From the NCBI GenBank assembly GCA_017623355.1, contig JAGAPG010000010.1, positions 32,191 through 96,190 on the forward strand: a stretch of 64,000 bases of DNA, in the 5' to 3' direction. Every line of letters begins with the position of its first letter. The first letter of the stretch is position 1. This DNA comes from Clostridia bacterium (GTDB lineage: Bacteria; Bacillota; Clostridia; Oscillospirales; CAG-272). Below the pieces are notes generated by a model that was given only the letters and a program-made list of their open reading frames with translations, was not told the DNA's origin and made no database searches. Positions 17,363 through 25,606 of this stretch are shown here, piece by piece. The position numbers were made by a program, and so were the translations under genes.

Positions 17363-18715
17363 ATGAGTTTCAAAAATCAGTATCTTAACGATCTTATGGA
17401 AAGAGTAATTAAGAGAAACGCAAATGAACCGGAATTTCACCAAACCGTAAGAGAGGTTTTGGAATCTATCGAGCCCGTTGTAGAAGCACGTCCCGAATAC
17501 ATAAAGAGCGGTGTTCTCGAAAGAATGGTAGAGCCTGAAAGAATTATAAAGTTTAGAGTTCCGTGGGTAGACGATAACGGAAATGTACAGGTAAACAGAG
17601 GATTTAGAATTCAGTTTAACAGCGCTATCGGTCCTTACAAGGGCGGTTTACGCTTCCATCCATCAGTATACGAAGGAATTATCAAATTCCTTGGATTTGA
17701 GCAGACATTTAAGAACAGCCTTACATCGCTTCCTATGGGCGGCGGTAAGGGCGGCTCCGATTTCGATCCTCAGGGAAAGAGCGATGCAGAGGTTATGCGC
17801 TTCTGCCAAAGCTTTATGACAGAGCTTTCAAGACATATCGGCGCAGATCTTGACGTTCCTGCCGGAGATATCGGTGTTGGCGCAAGAGAGGTTGGCTATA
17901 TGTTTGGCCAATATAAAAGACTTCGTAACGAGTTCACAGGCGTTTTGACAGGTAAGGGAATTTCCTATGGTGGATCTCTTATCCGTCCCGAAGCAACAGG
18001 CTTCGGCGCTGTTTACTATACAGTAGAAATGCTTAATTACTTTAAGGATAGCATCAAGGGTAAGACATTTGCTATTTCAGGCTTCGGTAACGTTGCTTGG
18101 GGTACTGTAAAGAAGGTAACAGAGCTTGGCGGTAAGGTTGTAACAATTTCCGGTCCTGACGGATATATCTACGATAAGGACGGAATCTGCACAGAGGAAA
18201 AGATCAATTATATGCTCGAAATGCGCGCTTCCTGCCGTAACAGAGTTCAGGACTATGCAGATAAGTTCGGTGTTGAATTCTATCCCGGTCAAAAGCCTTG
18301 GGGAGTAAAAGCAGACATTCTTATGCCTTGCGCTACTCAAAATGAGGTTGGAATGAAGGAAGCTGAACAAATCGTTGCTAACGGTATAAAATATTATGTT
18401 GAGGTTTCCAATATGCCTACAACCAACGAGGCAATAGCTTATCTTAAGGCTAATGGCGTTATCGTTGCTCCTTCAAAGGCTGTTAATGCAGGCGGAGTTG
18501 CAGTATCCGGTCTTGAAATGTCACAAAACTCGATGCGCTATAGCTGGACAGCAGAAGAGGTTGATGAAAAGCTTAAGGGAATTATGAAGAATATCTTTAA
18601 TAACTCCATCAAGGCTGCAAATCAATACGGACTTGGCGATGACCTCGTAGCAGGCGCAAATATAGCCGGCTTTATCAAGGTTGCAGATGCTATGCTCGCT
18701 CAGGGCGTGGTTTAA
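17363..18715 (+). CDS. gdhA: NADP-type glutamate dehydrogenase
   Basis: A 450-residue hexameric glutamate dehydrogenase that interconverts 2-oxoglutarate plus ammonia and glutamate. Visible motifs are GPYKGGLRFHP, the catalytic lysine region LPMGGGKGGSDFDP, AGDIGVGAREVGYM, and the Rossmann dinucleotide motif ISGFGNVAWG. Length and the N-terminal helical segment (MSFKNQYLNDLMERVIKRN) match the small, usually NADP-dependent class; cofactor choice is inferred from family. An ATG at 17342 exists in frame, but AAGGAGG at 17348-17354 is 8 bases before the ATG at 17363, so the latter is the start. Single gene with its own promoter and terminator and a possible catabolite operator in its leader. Confidence 0.96.
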   Translation: MSFKNQYLNDLMERVIKRNANEPEFHQTVREVLESIEPVVEARPEYIKSGVLERMVEPERIIKFRVPWVDDNGNVQVNRGFRIQFNSAIGPYKGGLRFHPSVYEGIIKFLGFEQTFKNSLTSLPMGGGKGGSDFDPQGKSDAEVMRFCQSFMTELSRHIGADLDVPAGDIGVGAREVGYMFGQYKRLRNEFTGVLTGKGISYGGSLIRPEATGFGAVYYTVEMLNYFKDSIKGKTFAISGFGNVAWGTVKKVTELGGKVVTISGPDGYIYDKDGICTEEKINYMLEMRASCRNRVQDYADKFGVEFYPGQKPWGVKADILMPCATQNEVGMKEAEQIVANGIKYYVEVSNMPTTNEAIAYLKANGVIVAPSKAVNAGGVAVSGLEMSQNSMRYSWTAEEVDEKLKGIMKNIFNNSIKAANQYGLGDDLVAGANIAGFIKVADAMLAQGVV

Positions 18716-18725
18716 TAATAAGAAT

Positions 18726-18750
18726 AAAAGGTCGGATTTTCCGACCTTTT
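18726..18750 (+). terminator. Terminator of gdhA
   Basis: A 10-bp stem (aaaaggtcgg / ccgacctttt) with a 5-base loop, followed by TTCG; begins 10 bases after the stop. Confidence 0.85.
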
Positions 18751-19035
18751 TCGATTTAAACTCAAAAACAGCCTAAAAACTCCAAAAAATGCCCTAAAAT
18801 CTCAATATATGAACATATGTACATTTGAAAATAATATCAAATATAATAGATAAATAGCGAAAAAATACGAAAAAAGAGAAAAAAATTCTCAAAAACGAGC
18901 GCTTTTTCAAAAAAATAAAAAAAAAATCAAATTTTATAAAAATTTTTCTTTACAAACGCGTATTTTTTTGGTATATTATTATATGTGATAAATTTAGTAG
19001 TTGCCCAACTGAAAAATGGGATAAAGGAGAACATT
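18751..19035. other. AT-rich intergenic region
   Basis: No gene is seen between the gdhA terminator and the next start. The stretch is rich in A runs. It holds one imperfect palindrome (TGAACATATGTACA, 18810-18823) and the promoter at 18949-18977. Confidence 0.5.
18949..18977 (+). promoter_or_regulatory. Promoter of the CofE-like gene
   Basis: TTTACA (18949-18954), 17 bases, TATATT (18972-18977) preceded by TGG. Confidence 0.65.
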
Positions 19036-20229
19036 ATGAGTCGTATGATAGGTACAGTATCTCGTGGTTTGCGCGCTCCGATAATTCGCCAAGGTGATGA
19101 CCTTGTAAAAATTGTTACCGATACCGTTCTTGAAGCATCGGTAGACGGAGGATTTGAAATTAAAAACCGTGACATAGTTGCAATGACAGAGTCAATAGTT
19201 GCAAGAGCACAAGGTAACTATGCGTCGGTTGATGATATAGCCGCTGATGTAAAATCAAAATTCGGCGGAGAAACAGTGGGAGTAATTTTCCCGATACTTA
19301 GCCGAAACCGCTTTGCAATATGCCTTCGCGGAATAGCTAAGGGAGCAAAAAAGGTAGTTCTTATGCTTTCGTATCCTTCTGACGAGGTTGGAAACCATCT
19401 TGTAAGCCTTGATGCTCTTGATGAAAAAGGTATTGATCCTTATAAGGATGTATTGACACAAGAAAAATACAGAGAGCTTTTCGGATATGAAAAGCACAGA
19501 TTTACAGGCGTTGATTACGTTGAATATTATGAGCATCTTATTCGTGAGGCGGGCGCTGAGGCTGAAATAATTTTTGCGAATGATGCACGTGCTATTCTTC
19601 CTTATACGAAGAATGTGCTTTGCTGCGATATTCATTCCCGCTTCCGTACCAAGCGTATCCTTATAGCTAACGGTGCTGAAAGGGTTTACGGACTTGATGA
19701 AATATTGAATACCAGCGTTAATGGCAGCGGATATAATGAAAAATATGGTCTTCTTGGTTCAAATAAGGCAACAGAGGATCAAATAAAGCTCTTCCCACGC
19801 GACTGTCAAAGCCTTGTTGAAGCTATTCAAAAGGAGATTTTCAACAAAACAGGCAAAAATGTAGAGGTAATGGTATACGGAGACGGCGCTTTCAAAGATC
19901 CTATCGGAAAGATTTGGGAGCTTGCAGACCCGGTAGTATCACCTGCATATACATCAGGACTTGAGGGCACACCTAACGAGCTTAAGCTCAAATATCTTGC
20001 AGATAACGATTTTGCGGATCTTTCAGGAGATGCTCTTAAAGAGGCTATAAACCAAAAGATTATAGAAAAAGAAAATAACCTTGTAGGAAATATGGCGTCT
20101 GAGGGAACAACTCCAAGACAGCTTACCGACCTTATAGGCTCGCTTTGCGATCTTACATCCGGTTCGGGTGACAAGGGTACACCTGTTATATATATTCAAG
20201 GATATTTTGATAACTACACAACAGAATAA
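19036..20229 (+). CDS. CofE-like (coenzyme F420-0:L-glutamate ligase family) protein
   Basis: A 397-residue protein of the CofE-like family (PF01996 type). The known member adds glutamates to coenzyme F420, but Firmicutes of this kind are not known to make F420, so the substrate here is probably different. The N-terminal [21 protein letters not shown], the central [19 protein letters not shown] and the basic-acidic pattern around [11 protein letters not shown] are family-like. The ATG at 19036 has AAAGGAG at 19023-19029; an earlier in-frame ATG at 18985 lacks a site and lies only 8 bases past the -10 box. It stands alone between a promoter and terminator. The family assignment is fairly confident; the reaction is unknown. 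Confidence 0.8.
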   Translation: MSRMIGTVSRGLRAPIIRQGDDLVKIVTDTVLEASVDGGFEIKNRDIVAMTESIVARAQGNYASVDDIAADVKSKFGGETVGVIFPILSRNRFAICLRGIAKGAKKVVLMLSYPSDEVGNHLVSLDALDEKGIDPYKDVLTQEKYRELFGYEKHRFTGVDYVEYYEHLIREAGAEAEIIFANDARAILPYTKNVLCCDIHSRFRTKRILIANGAERVYGLDEILNTSVNGSGYNEKYGLLGSNKATEDQIKLFPRDCQSLVEAIQKEIFNKTGKNVEVMVYGDGAFKDPIGKIWELADPVVSPAYTSGLEGTPNELKLKYLADNDFADLSGDALKEAINQKIIEKENNLVGNMASEGTTPRQLTDLIGSLCDLTSGSGDKGTPVIYIQGYFDNYTTE

Positions 20230-20233
20230 TCTC

Positions 20234-20261
20234 AAAAACGGACGTGTAAACGTCCGTTTTT
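20234..20261 (+). terminator. Terminator of the CofE-like gene
   Basis: A perfect 11-bp stem (aaaaacggacg / cgtccgttttt) with a 6-base loop, 5 bases after the stop. Confidence 0.88.
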
Positions 20262-20270
20262 AAATTGTTA

Positions 20271-20299
20271 TTGCATTTTGATATATTAAATGATATACT
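20271..20299 (+). promoter_or_regulatory. Promoter of the polysaccharide deacetylase gene
   Basis: TTGCAT (20271-20276), 17 bases, TATACT (20294-20299) preceded by TGA. Confidence 0.65.
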
Positions 20300-20331
20300 A
20301 AATATGATATAAAAGTATTTAGGAGATAAAG

Positions 20332-21921
20332 ATGAAAAAAATTTTGTCTTTAATATTGCTTGTAGCATTGATGATTTCGCTTGTATCTTGCGACATAAGC
20401 AGTATTTTCGGTGATAAGGAGCAGGAAAGCTCTGATAAAGAAAGTACTAGTGAGGAAACGTCCGTAAGCGAAACCTCTCTTGCAGGAGATGAACAGTCAT
20501 CGAGTGATGAGAGTAGCATTGAAACAGGCACTGACAATGAAACCACCACCGAAGAAGATATAAAAGAAGAAAGCTCCGAAGAGCAGAGCAGTACTGAGGA
20601 AGAAATACCAAACGGAACAGATAAAACAAAATACGAGGCGAAGGAAACAGAGGATGGAACGAAATACGTATACAGAACAGTAGATTTTCCGAAGCCTGAA
20701 TTTACCCCATATTATCATAATTATTCATCCACGGTATCGCTTACCTTCGATGACGGCTACAGTACTGAAACAGGCTATAATGTTTCAAGAATATTTAACA
20801 GATATGGCTTCAAGGGAACTGTTATGATGAGTGCCTGCTTTATTGACGGTGATGATTATGTAATTGAAAAATGGCAGGATGTACTCTTGTACGGATATCT
20901 TGACGTAGGCGCACATGGTTGGGATCATCTTGATCCGAGAGCTATCAGCGATACGGAAGTTTTGGAAAAAGAAACCATTGGCGCTGTGAGCTTTTTAAGA
21001 GATACATTTAAAAATCAAAGAGTCCTTACATTTGCAACACCGTATGCAATGAGAAGCGATGCGTATGAGGAATATTTACGCAAATGCAGTATATCAAACA
21101 GACTTGAATCCGGTGGATCTACAAGTACATTTGTAGGTGAAAATGTAAATTTGTACAGAGTGAGCTCGGTTTCTTTTAATGTAGGAATAAGCACATCTGC
21201 TATAATAACGAATATAAATAATAATGCTTCTAACGGAAAATGGACAACGGTACTTATGCATTGCGTTTTAGATAATCCTGTGAACGGCACTGATGTATCG
21301 GTAGAAGAATTTGAAAAGCTTTGTGAGTTTTTGGCTTTTAGAGACGATATATGGGTGGCATCCTTTGAAGAGGCATCGATTTATGCATCTCAAGTTCAAA
21401 ATGCAAAAATAAACTATACAGCTTGCGATAAGGATTCTATAAGCTTTAATATAACCTGTCCTCTTGATAAGGATACATATAATATACCTATGTCTGCAAA
21501 AATATATCTTCCTAAATTCGCCGATACCGTGTATTCGGAGCTGAACGGAGTAAAAACGAGCTACATTATACAAAAGGACTCGGTCGGTAAATTTATAACG
21601 GTTCTTGATATTCCCGTAAACGGAGAAGATGTGGTTATATATCTGGGCGGAAACACTTGGTGCGATAACGGATGTGAGGATCACCATTATATCAATGTAG
21701 AAACAGTATCGGCTACCTGCACAGAGCCGGGATATACTCTTCGCGAATGTGAATATTGTCATAATCAATATAAAAACCGCTATACCTTTATAAAAGAACA
21801 CATGCTTGACGGAGAAGAAAGAATAATAAAAGAGCCTACAGAATATACGGTAGGAGCTAAAACCGTGCAGTGTACCTCTTGTAAAAAGCATATAGAACAA
21901 GAGCTTCGTTACAGTGAATAA
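20332..21921 (+). CDS. Polysaccharide deacetylase lipoprotein with C-terminal Cys module
   Basis: A 529-residue lipoprotein. MKKILSLILLVALMISLVSC is a signal peptide with lipobox LVSC, so the mature protein is lipid-anchored at Cys20. A Ser/Thr/Glu-rich linker fills about residues 25-105. Residues about 133-350 are a NodB-type deacetylase: SLTFDDGYS is the first metal motif and GAHGWDHLDPR probably the second. The family removes acetyl groups from peptidoglycan or other surface glycans. After a beta-rich segment, residues about 455-528 hold a Cys-rich module (TCTEPGYTLRECEYCHNQY, then CTSCKK) resembling those in two other secreted proteins here. A promoter precedes it and a bidirectional terminator follows. 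Confidence 0.9.
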   Translation: MKKILSLILLVALMISLVSCDISSIFGDKEQESSDKESTSEETSVSETSLAGDEQSSSDESSIETGTDNETTTEEDIKEESSEEQSSTEEEIPNGTDKTKYEAKETEDGTKYVYRTVDFPKPEFTPYYHNYSSTVSLTFDDGYSTETGYNVSRIFNRYGFKGTVMMSACFIDGDDYVIEKWQDVLLYGYLDVGAHGWDHLDPRAISDTEVLEKETIGAVSFLRDTFKNQRVLTFATPYAMRSDAYEEYLRKCSISNRLESGGSTSTFVGENVNLYRVSSVSFNVGISTSAIITNINNNASNGKWTTVLMHCVLDNPVNGTDVSVEEFEKLCEFLAFRDDIWVASFEEASIYASQVQNAKINYTACDKDSISFNITCPLDKDTYNIPMSAKIYLPKFADTVYSELNGVKTSYIIQKDSVGKFITVLDIPVNGEDVVIYLGGNTWCDNGCEDHHYINVETVSATCTEPGYTLRECEYCHNQYKNRYTFIKEHMLDGEERIIKEPTEYTVGAKTVQCTSCKKHIEQELRYSE

Positions 21922-21922
21922 T

Positions 21923-21961
21923 AAAAGCCTCAGTGAGCATTTTTGCGCTACTGAGGCTTTT
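21923..21961. terminator. Bidirectional terminator, deacetylase / hydroxyacid dehydrogenase
   Basis: A 12-bp stem (21923-21934 with 21950-21961) separates the two convergent genes; A and T runs suit both directions. Confidence 0.82.
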
Positions 21962-21964
21962 TCA

Positions 21965-22915
21965 TTATAAATTTATAATATTTTCAGGAGCTCCGTTCAA
22001 AAAGGCTTCAATATTAGAAAGAACTGTATTGAAGCAACGCGTCCTCGATTCAAAAGATCCCCAGGCCATATGAGGAGTGAGAGAAACATTTTTGAGCCCG
22101 TAAAGAGCAGTAAAAGGATGATCCTTGGGCAAGGGCTCGGAAGAGAATACGTCACAGCCCAAGCCTCCTATTTTGCCGTTTAAAACAGCTTCAGCCGCAG
22201 CTTCTTCATCCCAAACCGCACCGCGAGCCATATTTATAACAATAGCATCCCTTTTCATAATCGAAAATATACGCTTGTCAATAAGATGCTTGGTTTCGGG
22301 TGTCAACGGACAGTGGATAGATATTATGTCGCTCCTTTTGGCAAGAGCTTCAATATCTACACATTCGTATTCCGATATCGGAGATCTTTTGTTTACAATA
22401 ACGTTACAGCCGAACGCATCTGCAATTTTGGCGACAGCCTTGCCGATATTTCCAAATCCGATAATTCCCCAGGTCTTTCCACATATCTCGTGATAAATGG
22501 GAACAAGACAGTTAGCGTTGCCTTGAGCGAGATATTCACCCGAGCTTACACACTCCTCGTACTCTTTTAGATGAGTGATAAGAGAGCACACCATAGATAC
22601 CGTTACCTGCGCTACGCACGAGCTTGAATAAGCGGGAGTATTGGCGACCAATATTCCTCGCCTTTTACAGTATTGCGTATCTATATTATCGTATCCCGTG
22701 GCGGTTTCGCATATTAATTTTAGCTTTTCAGCGCTTTTCAGAACCTCCTCGGTCATTTTTATTTTATTTACTATAACTATATCAGCATCCTTGATCCGAT
22801 CCTTTGCCTCGCACTGAGCAGTTTTTTCGTATTTTATAACATTTCCGAATTTTTCAGCTCCGGAAAGATCAAGATCATATCCTAAGGTTGCATAATCGAG
22901 AATAACAATATTCAT
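21965..22915 (-). CDS. D-2-hydroxyacid dehydrogenase (NAD-dependent)
   Basis: A 316-residue oxidoreductase interconverting 2-oxoacids and D-2-hydroxyacids. The Rossmann motif is GIIGFGNIGKAVAKIADAFG. Catalytic Arg lies in INMARGAVWDEEA, Glu in GCDVFSSEPLP and His in SLTPHMAWGS, so the active site is intact. The overall sequence resembles glycerate/hydroxypyruvate reductases, but substrate choice cannot be read out. The ATG at 22913-22915 follows GAGG; a longer upstream frame would run into the neighbouring gene. It lies 7 bases downstream of the peptidase gene stop, so both are one minus-strand operon. Confidence 0.92.
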   Translation of the reverse strand: MNIVILDYATLGYDLDLSGAEKFGNVIKYEKTAQCEAKDRIKDADIVIVNKIKMTEEVLKSAEKLKLICETATGYDNIDTQYCKRRGILVANTPAYSSSCVAQVTVSMVCSLITHLKEYEECVSSGEYLAQGNANCLVPIYHEICGKTWGIIGFGNIGKAVAKIADAFGCNVIVNKRSPISEYECVDIEALAKRSDIISIHCPLTPETKHLIDKRIFSIMKRDAIVINMARGAVWDEEAAAEAVLNGKIGGLGCDVFSSEPLPKDHPFTALYGLKNVSLTPHMAWGSFESRTRCFNTVLSNIEAFLNGAPENIINL

Positions 22916-22922
22916 AAGTACC

Positions 22923-23432
22923 TCATTTAAGTAAATTTTTTCGTTCTCTGTAATCAGGCATAAAGCGTTCAACAAAGCTCCAAAAGCTTTTTGAATGATC
23001 AAGATGCTTAAGATGAGCAAGCTCATGCACCACTACATAATCAACGGCCTCATCGGGATAAAGCATAAGTCTGCATGAAAAATTGAGCCTACCCCTTGAA
23101 GAGCAGCTGCCAAATCTCTTTTTTGCCGAATTTATCGACACTCCCACAGGAAAAACCCCCATAATTTTTGAAAAATATTCTACACGGGATGGGATTGTTT
23201 TCATAGCCTTGATTTTAAGATGCTTTATCTCATCATCGGAAAGAGGAGGGTATTTTTCATTTAATAATTTTCGCCTTTCAAGATGTGTTTTTATCCATTC
23301 TGAATGAGAGATAACGAAATCATCAATAATATTTTTCGGAGTTTTAAACGGAGCGCGGATTAATATCTCACAGTCTTGCGATATTTGCAGAGCAAGAGTT
23401 CTTCTTTTTGAGTAAATAATTTTGTAATCCAT
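22923..23432 (-). CDS. YgjP-type zinc metallopeptidase
   Basis: A 169-residue protein of the YgjP-like (DUF45) family. The zinc motif is HELAHLKHLDHSKSFW near residues 135-150, matching HExxH with a third downstream His. The N-terminal KIIYSKRRTLALQI and the middle FGSCSSRGRLNFSCRLMLYP are family signatures. Its biological target is unknown. The start is unusual: no ribosome binding site precedes the ATG at 23430-23432 and the predicted transcription start falls on this same A, so the mRNA is probably leaderless. The family start aligns here and no later ATG would keep the N-terminal strand. It heads a two-gene operon with the hydroxyacid dehydrogenase. Confidence 0.88.
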   Translation of the reverse strand: MDYKIIYSKRRTLALQISQDCEILIRAPFKTPKNIIDDFVISHSEWIKTHLERRKLLNEKYPPLSDDEIKHLKIKAMKTIPSRVEYFSKIMGVFPVGVSINSAKKRFGSCSSRGRLNFSCRLMLYPDEAVDYVVVHELAHLKHLDHSKSFWSFVERFMPDYRERKNLLK

Positions 23433-23438
23433 AATAAA

Positions 23439-23467
23439 ATTGTATCACAAACTACTTTTTTTGTCAA
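23439..23467 (-). promoter_or_regulatory. Promoter of the ygjP-hydroxyacid dehydrogenase operon
   Basis: On the minus strand TTGACA (23462-23467), 17 bases, TACAAT (23439-23444) preceded by TGA. The usual start of transcription, 6-7 bases on, coincides with the ATG at 23432. Confidence 0.82.
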
Positions 23468-23497
23468 TATAACGCAAAAATATACTGTATTATGCTA

Positions 23498-23526
23498 TTG
23501 CAAATTTGCTTAAATTATGATATACT
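23498..23526 (+). promoter_or_regulatory. Promoter of smpB
   Basis: TTGCAA (23498-23503), 17 bases, TATACT (23521-23526) preceded by TGA. It appears to serve smpB, the acyltransferase gene and the tmRNA. Confidence 0.75.
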
Positions 23527-23553
23527 TATTTAGTAAAGAAAGGAGAGGGCAAT

Positions 23554-24021
23554 ATGGAAAAAAAGAGCGTAAAAATAATAGCTCAAAACAAAAAAGCATA
23601 TCACGATTATTTTGTGATCGAAAAGTATGAAGCAGGCGTTGCCCTTTTCGGTACAGAGGTAAAATCATTGCGTGCGGGACTCGTAAATTTGAAGGATTCC
23701 TTTTGCAAAATATACGGTGGGGAGCTTTTTGCATTGGGTATACACATCAGCCCGTACGAAAAGGGTAATGTGTTTAATAAGGATCCGCTTCGTGAAAAAA
23801 AGCTTCTTATGCATAAGCGTGAAATAATGAGATTAAACGGTCACGTAGCTAAGGACGGTTATTCGTTAATACCGCTTTCACTTTATTTTTCGGGCTCAAA
23901 TGTAAAAATGGAGCTTGGACTTTGCAAGGGTAAAAAGCTTTACGACAAGCGCGAAAGTGATGCTAAAAAGAGCGCGCAAAGAACAATAGAAAGAACCTTT
24001 AAGGGTTCTACGGAGGAATAA
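23554..24021 (+). CDS. smpB: SsrA-binding protein SmpB
   Basis: A 155-residue SmpB, which binds the tRNA-like end of tmRNA and takes part in trans-translation on stalled ribosomes. KIIAQNKKAYHDYFVIEKYEAGVALFGTEVKSLR is cut here into the recognisable N-terminal core, followed by LRAGLVNLKDSF and LHKRE-like segments (LMHKREIMRL). The basic tail (KKLYDKRESDAKKSAQRTIER) is the part that enters the ribosomal mRNA channel. GAAAGGAG precedes the ATG. The next gene starts 2 bases after the stop, and the tmRNA gene lies about 0.9 kb downstream in the same direction, so both partners of the system are in one unit. Confidence 0.97.
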   Translation: MEKKSVKIIAQNKKAYHDYFVIEKYEAGVALFGTEVKSLRAGLVNLKDSFCKIYGGELFALGIHISPYEKGNVFNKDPLREKKLLMHKREIMRLNGHVAKDGYSLIPLSLYFSGSNVKMELGLCKGKKLYDKRESDAKKSAQRTIERTFKGSTEE

Positions 24022-24023
24022 AA

Positions 24024-24917
24024 ATGAGAGAATACCTTTTGAATTTAATGGATATACTTGAATATCCCGAGGAGTCAAAGCCCTCGCTTATATCCGCTTA
24101 TGACAAGATAATGGCAAATGCAGATTGCACTAAGCAGTTTGATGAGCTTATTAAAATTTATGAAAATGATTGTAATTGTAATTATGATTCAATACTTAAG
24201 CAGTGCTCTGTTATTGCAAATGAAGCAGGCATTCACGAATACGAGGCGCAGCTTCTTATATTTATGTGCTTCTCAAAGCATCTTAAGGAGCTTTATAAAG
24301 AGCAGGGCATAAGCGAGAAAATATGGCGCAACAGTATGCTTGATCTTAAGTATAAGCTTCTTGAATGTAAAGCGGTTAAGGATATATGGGGCTCATTCGT
24401 TGCTTGGTGGTTCCCCGGATTTTTCAACGTTACCAGATTTGGTCTTGGAAGATTGCAATTTGAAATATCAACCTTCGACAAGGATGGATACGAAAAGGAC
24501 GGCAAAAAACTCAAAAAGGGCGATAAGGTGGTAAATATTCATATTCCAAGAACTCTCACGCCTCTTGATAAAGAGAGCTGCGAGGATGCTCTTGCTCAGG
24601 CAAGGGAATTTTATAAGGATAAGCTTGATGGAGCTCCGATGGCATTCATATGCTTTTCATGGCTTCTTTATCCGGATTATGATAATGTGTTCATTCCCGG
24701 AACAAATACATACAGATTTAAATCATATTTTGATATAATAGGTCGGTATGACGATAAGCCCGAAAACCCATATGCTGATATGTGGCGTCTTTTTGATATG
24801 GATTATACGGGTAACATCGATGATTATCCCGAGGATTCTTCGTTGCGCAGAGCGTTAAAGAATTATCTTAAAAACGGCGGAAAGACCGGAGAGGGCTACG
24901 GCATATTCTTTGCATAA
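24024..24917 (+). CDS. GNAT-like acyltransferase domain protein
   Basis: A 297-residue soluble protein with the layout of the NAT_N/GNAT_C (DUF5596-type) acyltransferase family. An N-terminal helical half (about 1-120) is followed by a C-terminal half with NIHIPRTLTPLDKESCEDAL near residues 173-195 and FICFSWLLYPDY near 210-222, segments typical of the family. The acyl donor and acceptor are unknown. It starts 2 bases after smpB and ends 30 bases before the tmRNA gene, with no promoter visible between them. Its presence between smpB and ssrA is unusual and may only reflect shared expression. Confidence 0.75.
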   Translation: MREYLLNLMDILEYPEESKPSLISAYDKIMANADCTKQFDELIKIYENDCNCNYDSILKQCSVIANEAGIHEYEAQLLIFMCFSKHLKELYKEQGISEKIWRNSMLDLKYKLLECKAVKDIWGSFVAWWFPGFFNVTRFGLGRLQFEISTFDKDGYEKDGKKLKKGDKVVNIHIPRTLTPLDKESCEDALAQAREFYKDKLDGAPMAFICFSWLLYPDYDNVFIPGTNTYRFKSYFDIIGRYDDKPENPYADMWRLFDMDYTGNIDDYPEDSSLRRALKNYLKNGGKTGEGYGIFFA

Positions 24918-24923
24918 AACAAA

Positions 24924-24941
24924 CCGCGGCAAAAGCCGCGG
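24924..24941 (+). other. GC-rich hairpin just before tmRNA
   Basis: A perfect 7-bp GC stem (ccgcggc / gccgcgg) with loop aaaa ends 6 bases before the tmRNA 5' end. No T-run follows, so it is more likely a processing or insulating structure than a terminator. Confidence 0.55.
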
Positions 24942-24947
24942 AAACAT

Positions 24948-25339
24948 GGGGATGTAAAGGTTTCGACGGGGATTTTGAGATATGATAAGCGTGGCGGGCT
25001 GACTAATCCCGTAATAATGGTCAATTTTAAATAATAAACGACAACAATAAAGTTGCTATGGCTGCCTAACTAATTGCCCTTTTGGGTGATTAGCGGCAGT
25101 GCTGTGGCTATAACGCCACCCGTTCCTCTCGGGAGTACCTCGCCCCGAGACTGAGCGTAACACAGAGGTGAACATGAACCGAGAGTTAGCTCTTGCATCG
25201 GTCATGCATAAAAGAGCTACCCAAGAAATAGCCTGTCTGTCGGCGATTTTATTGGGGAACAATAAAAGATAGACTATCCACGTAGAAGGTTGTATCAACG
25301 GATTTTCGGACGCGAGTTCGACTCTCGCCATCTCCACCA
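24948..25339 (+). ncRNA. ssrA: tmRNA (transfer-messenger RNA)
   Basis: A one-piece tmRNA of 392 bases. The 5' end GGGGATG pairs with CATCTCC before an encoded ACCA, and the T-arm GAGTTCGACTCTC is intact. The coding part reads AAC GAC AAC AAT AAA GTT GCT ATG GCT GCC TAA (25037-25069), giving NDNNKVAMAA as the tag end, with a second in-register-independent TAA nearby. The codon aligned with the usual GCA resume codon is ATA. With SmpB it rescues stalled ribosomes and tags the product for degradation. No promoter is visible directly upstream, so the RNA is probably cut from the smpB transcript. Confidence 0.96.
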
Positions 25340-25341
25340 TG

Positions 25342-25377
25342 AAAAGACTCAGAATTGTATCCAATCCTGAGTCTTTT
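25342..25377 (+). terminator. Terminator of tmRNA
   Basis: An 11-bp stem (aaaagactcag / ctgagtctttt) followed by TTAATT begins 2 bases after the tmRNA CCA. Confidence 0.88.
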
Positions 25378-25382
25378 TAATT

Positions 25383-25485
25383 AAATCCGCCTACGGCGGA
25401 ACAAATCCACATTCGTGGATGAAATCTTGCTTCGCAAGGTTAAGTAGAGGCGGATTTGATTTCATCCTGCAAAGCATGATTTCAT
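25383..25485. repeat. Hairpin array 1 (palindromic repeat cluster)
   Basis: An outer inverted repeat aaatccgcct (25383-25392) / aggcggattt (25448-25457) encloses small hairpins: ccgcc-tac-ggcgg, atccac-attc-gtggat (25405-25420) and cttgc-ttc-gcaag (25426-25438). Two direct copies of gatttcat (25458, 25478) flank a further tgc-aaa-gca hairpin. gatgaaatc between earlier hairpins is the inverse of the same spacer. This is a non-coding palindromic repeat cluster. Confidence 0.7.
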
Positions 25486-25606
25486 TATTGCTTTTGTTTA
25501 TTACCGATGATATAGCAAAAACTCTTTTGCATGATTGCAGTGCTATTCGAAGAATGTTGATTTTCTCTATTAACACCACAAAATCAAATATGGAAGGTTA
25601 ATCACT

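Noticed and set aside
18810-18823. TGAACATATGTACA resembles a LexA (DinR) box
   Set aside because: One half-site is imperfect, it is about 130 bases upstream of the promoter it could control, and neither neighbour is an SOS gene.
25056-25364. A 102-codon minus-strand frame
   Set aside because: It lies inside the tmRNA gene and is a shadow of that RNA.
25419-25601. A 60-codon plus-strand frame
   Set aside because: It covers the hairpin array and has no ribosome binding site or protein-like composition.
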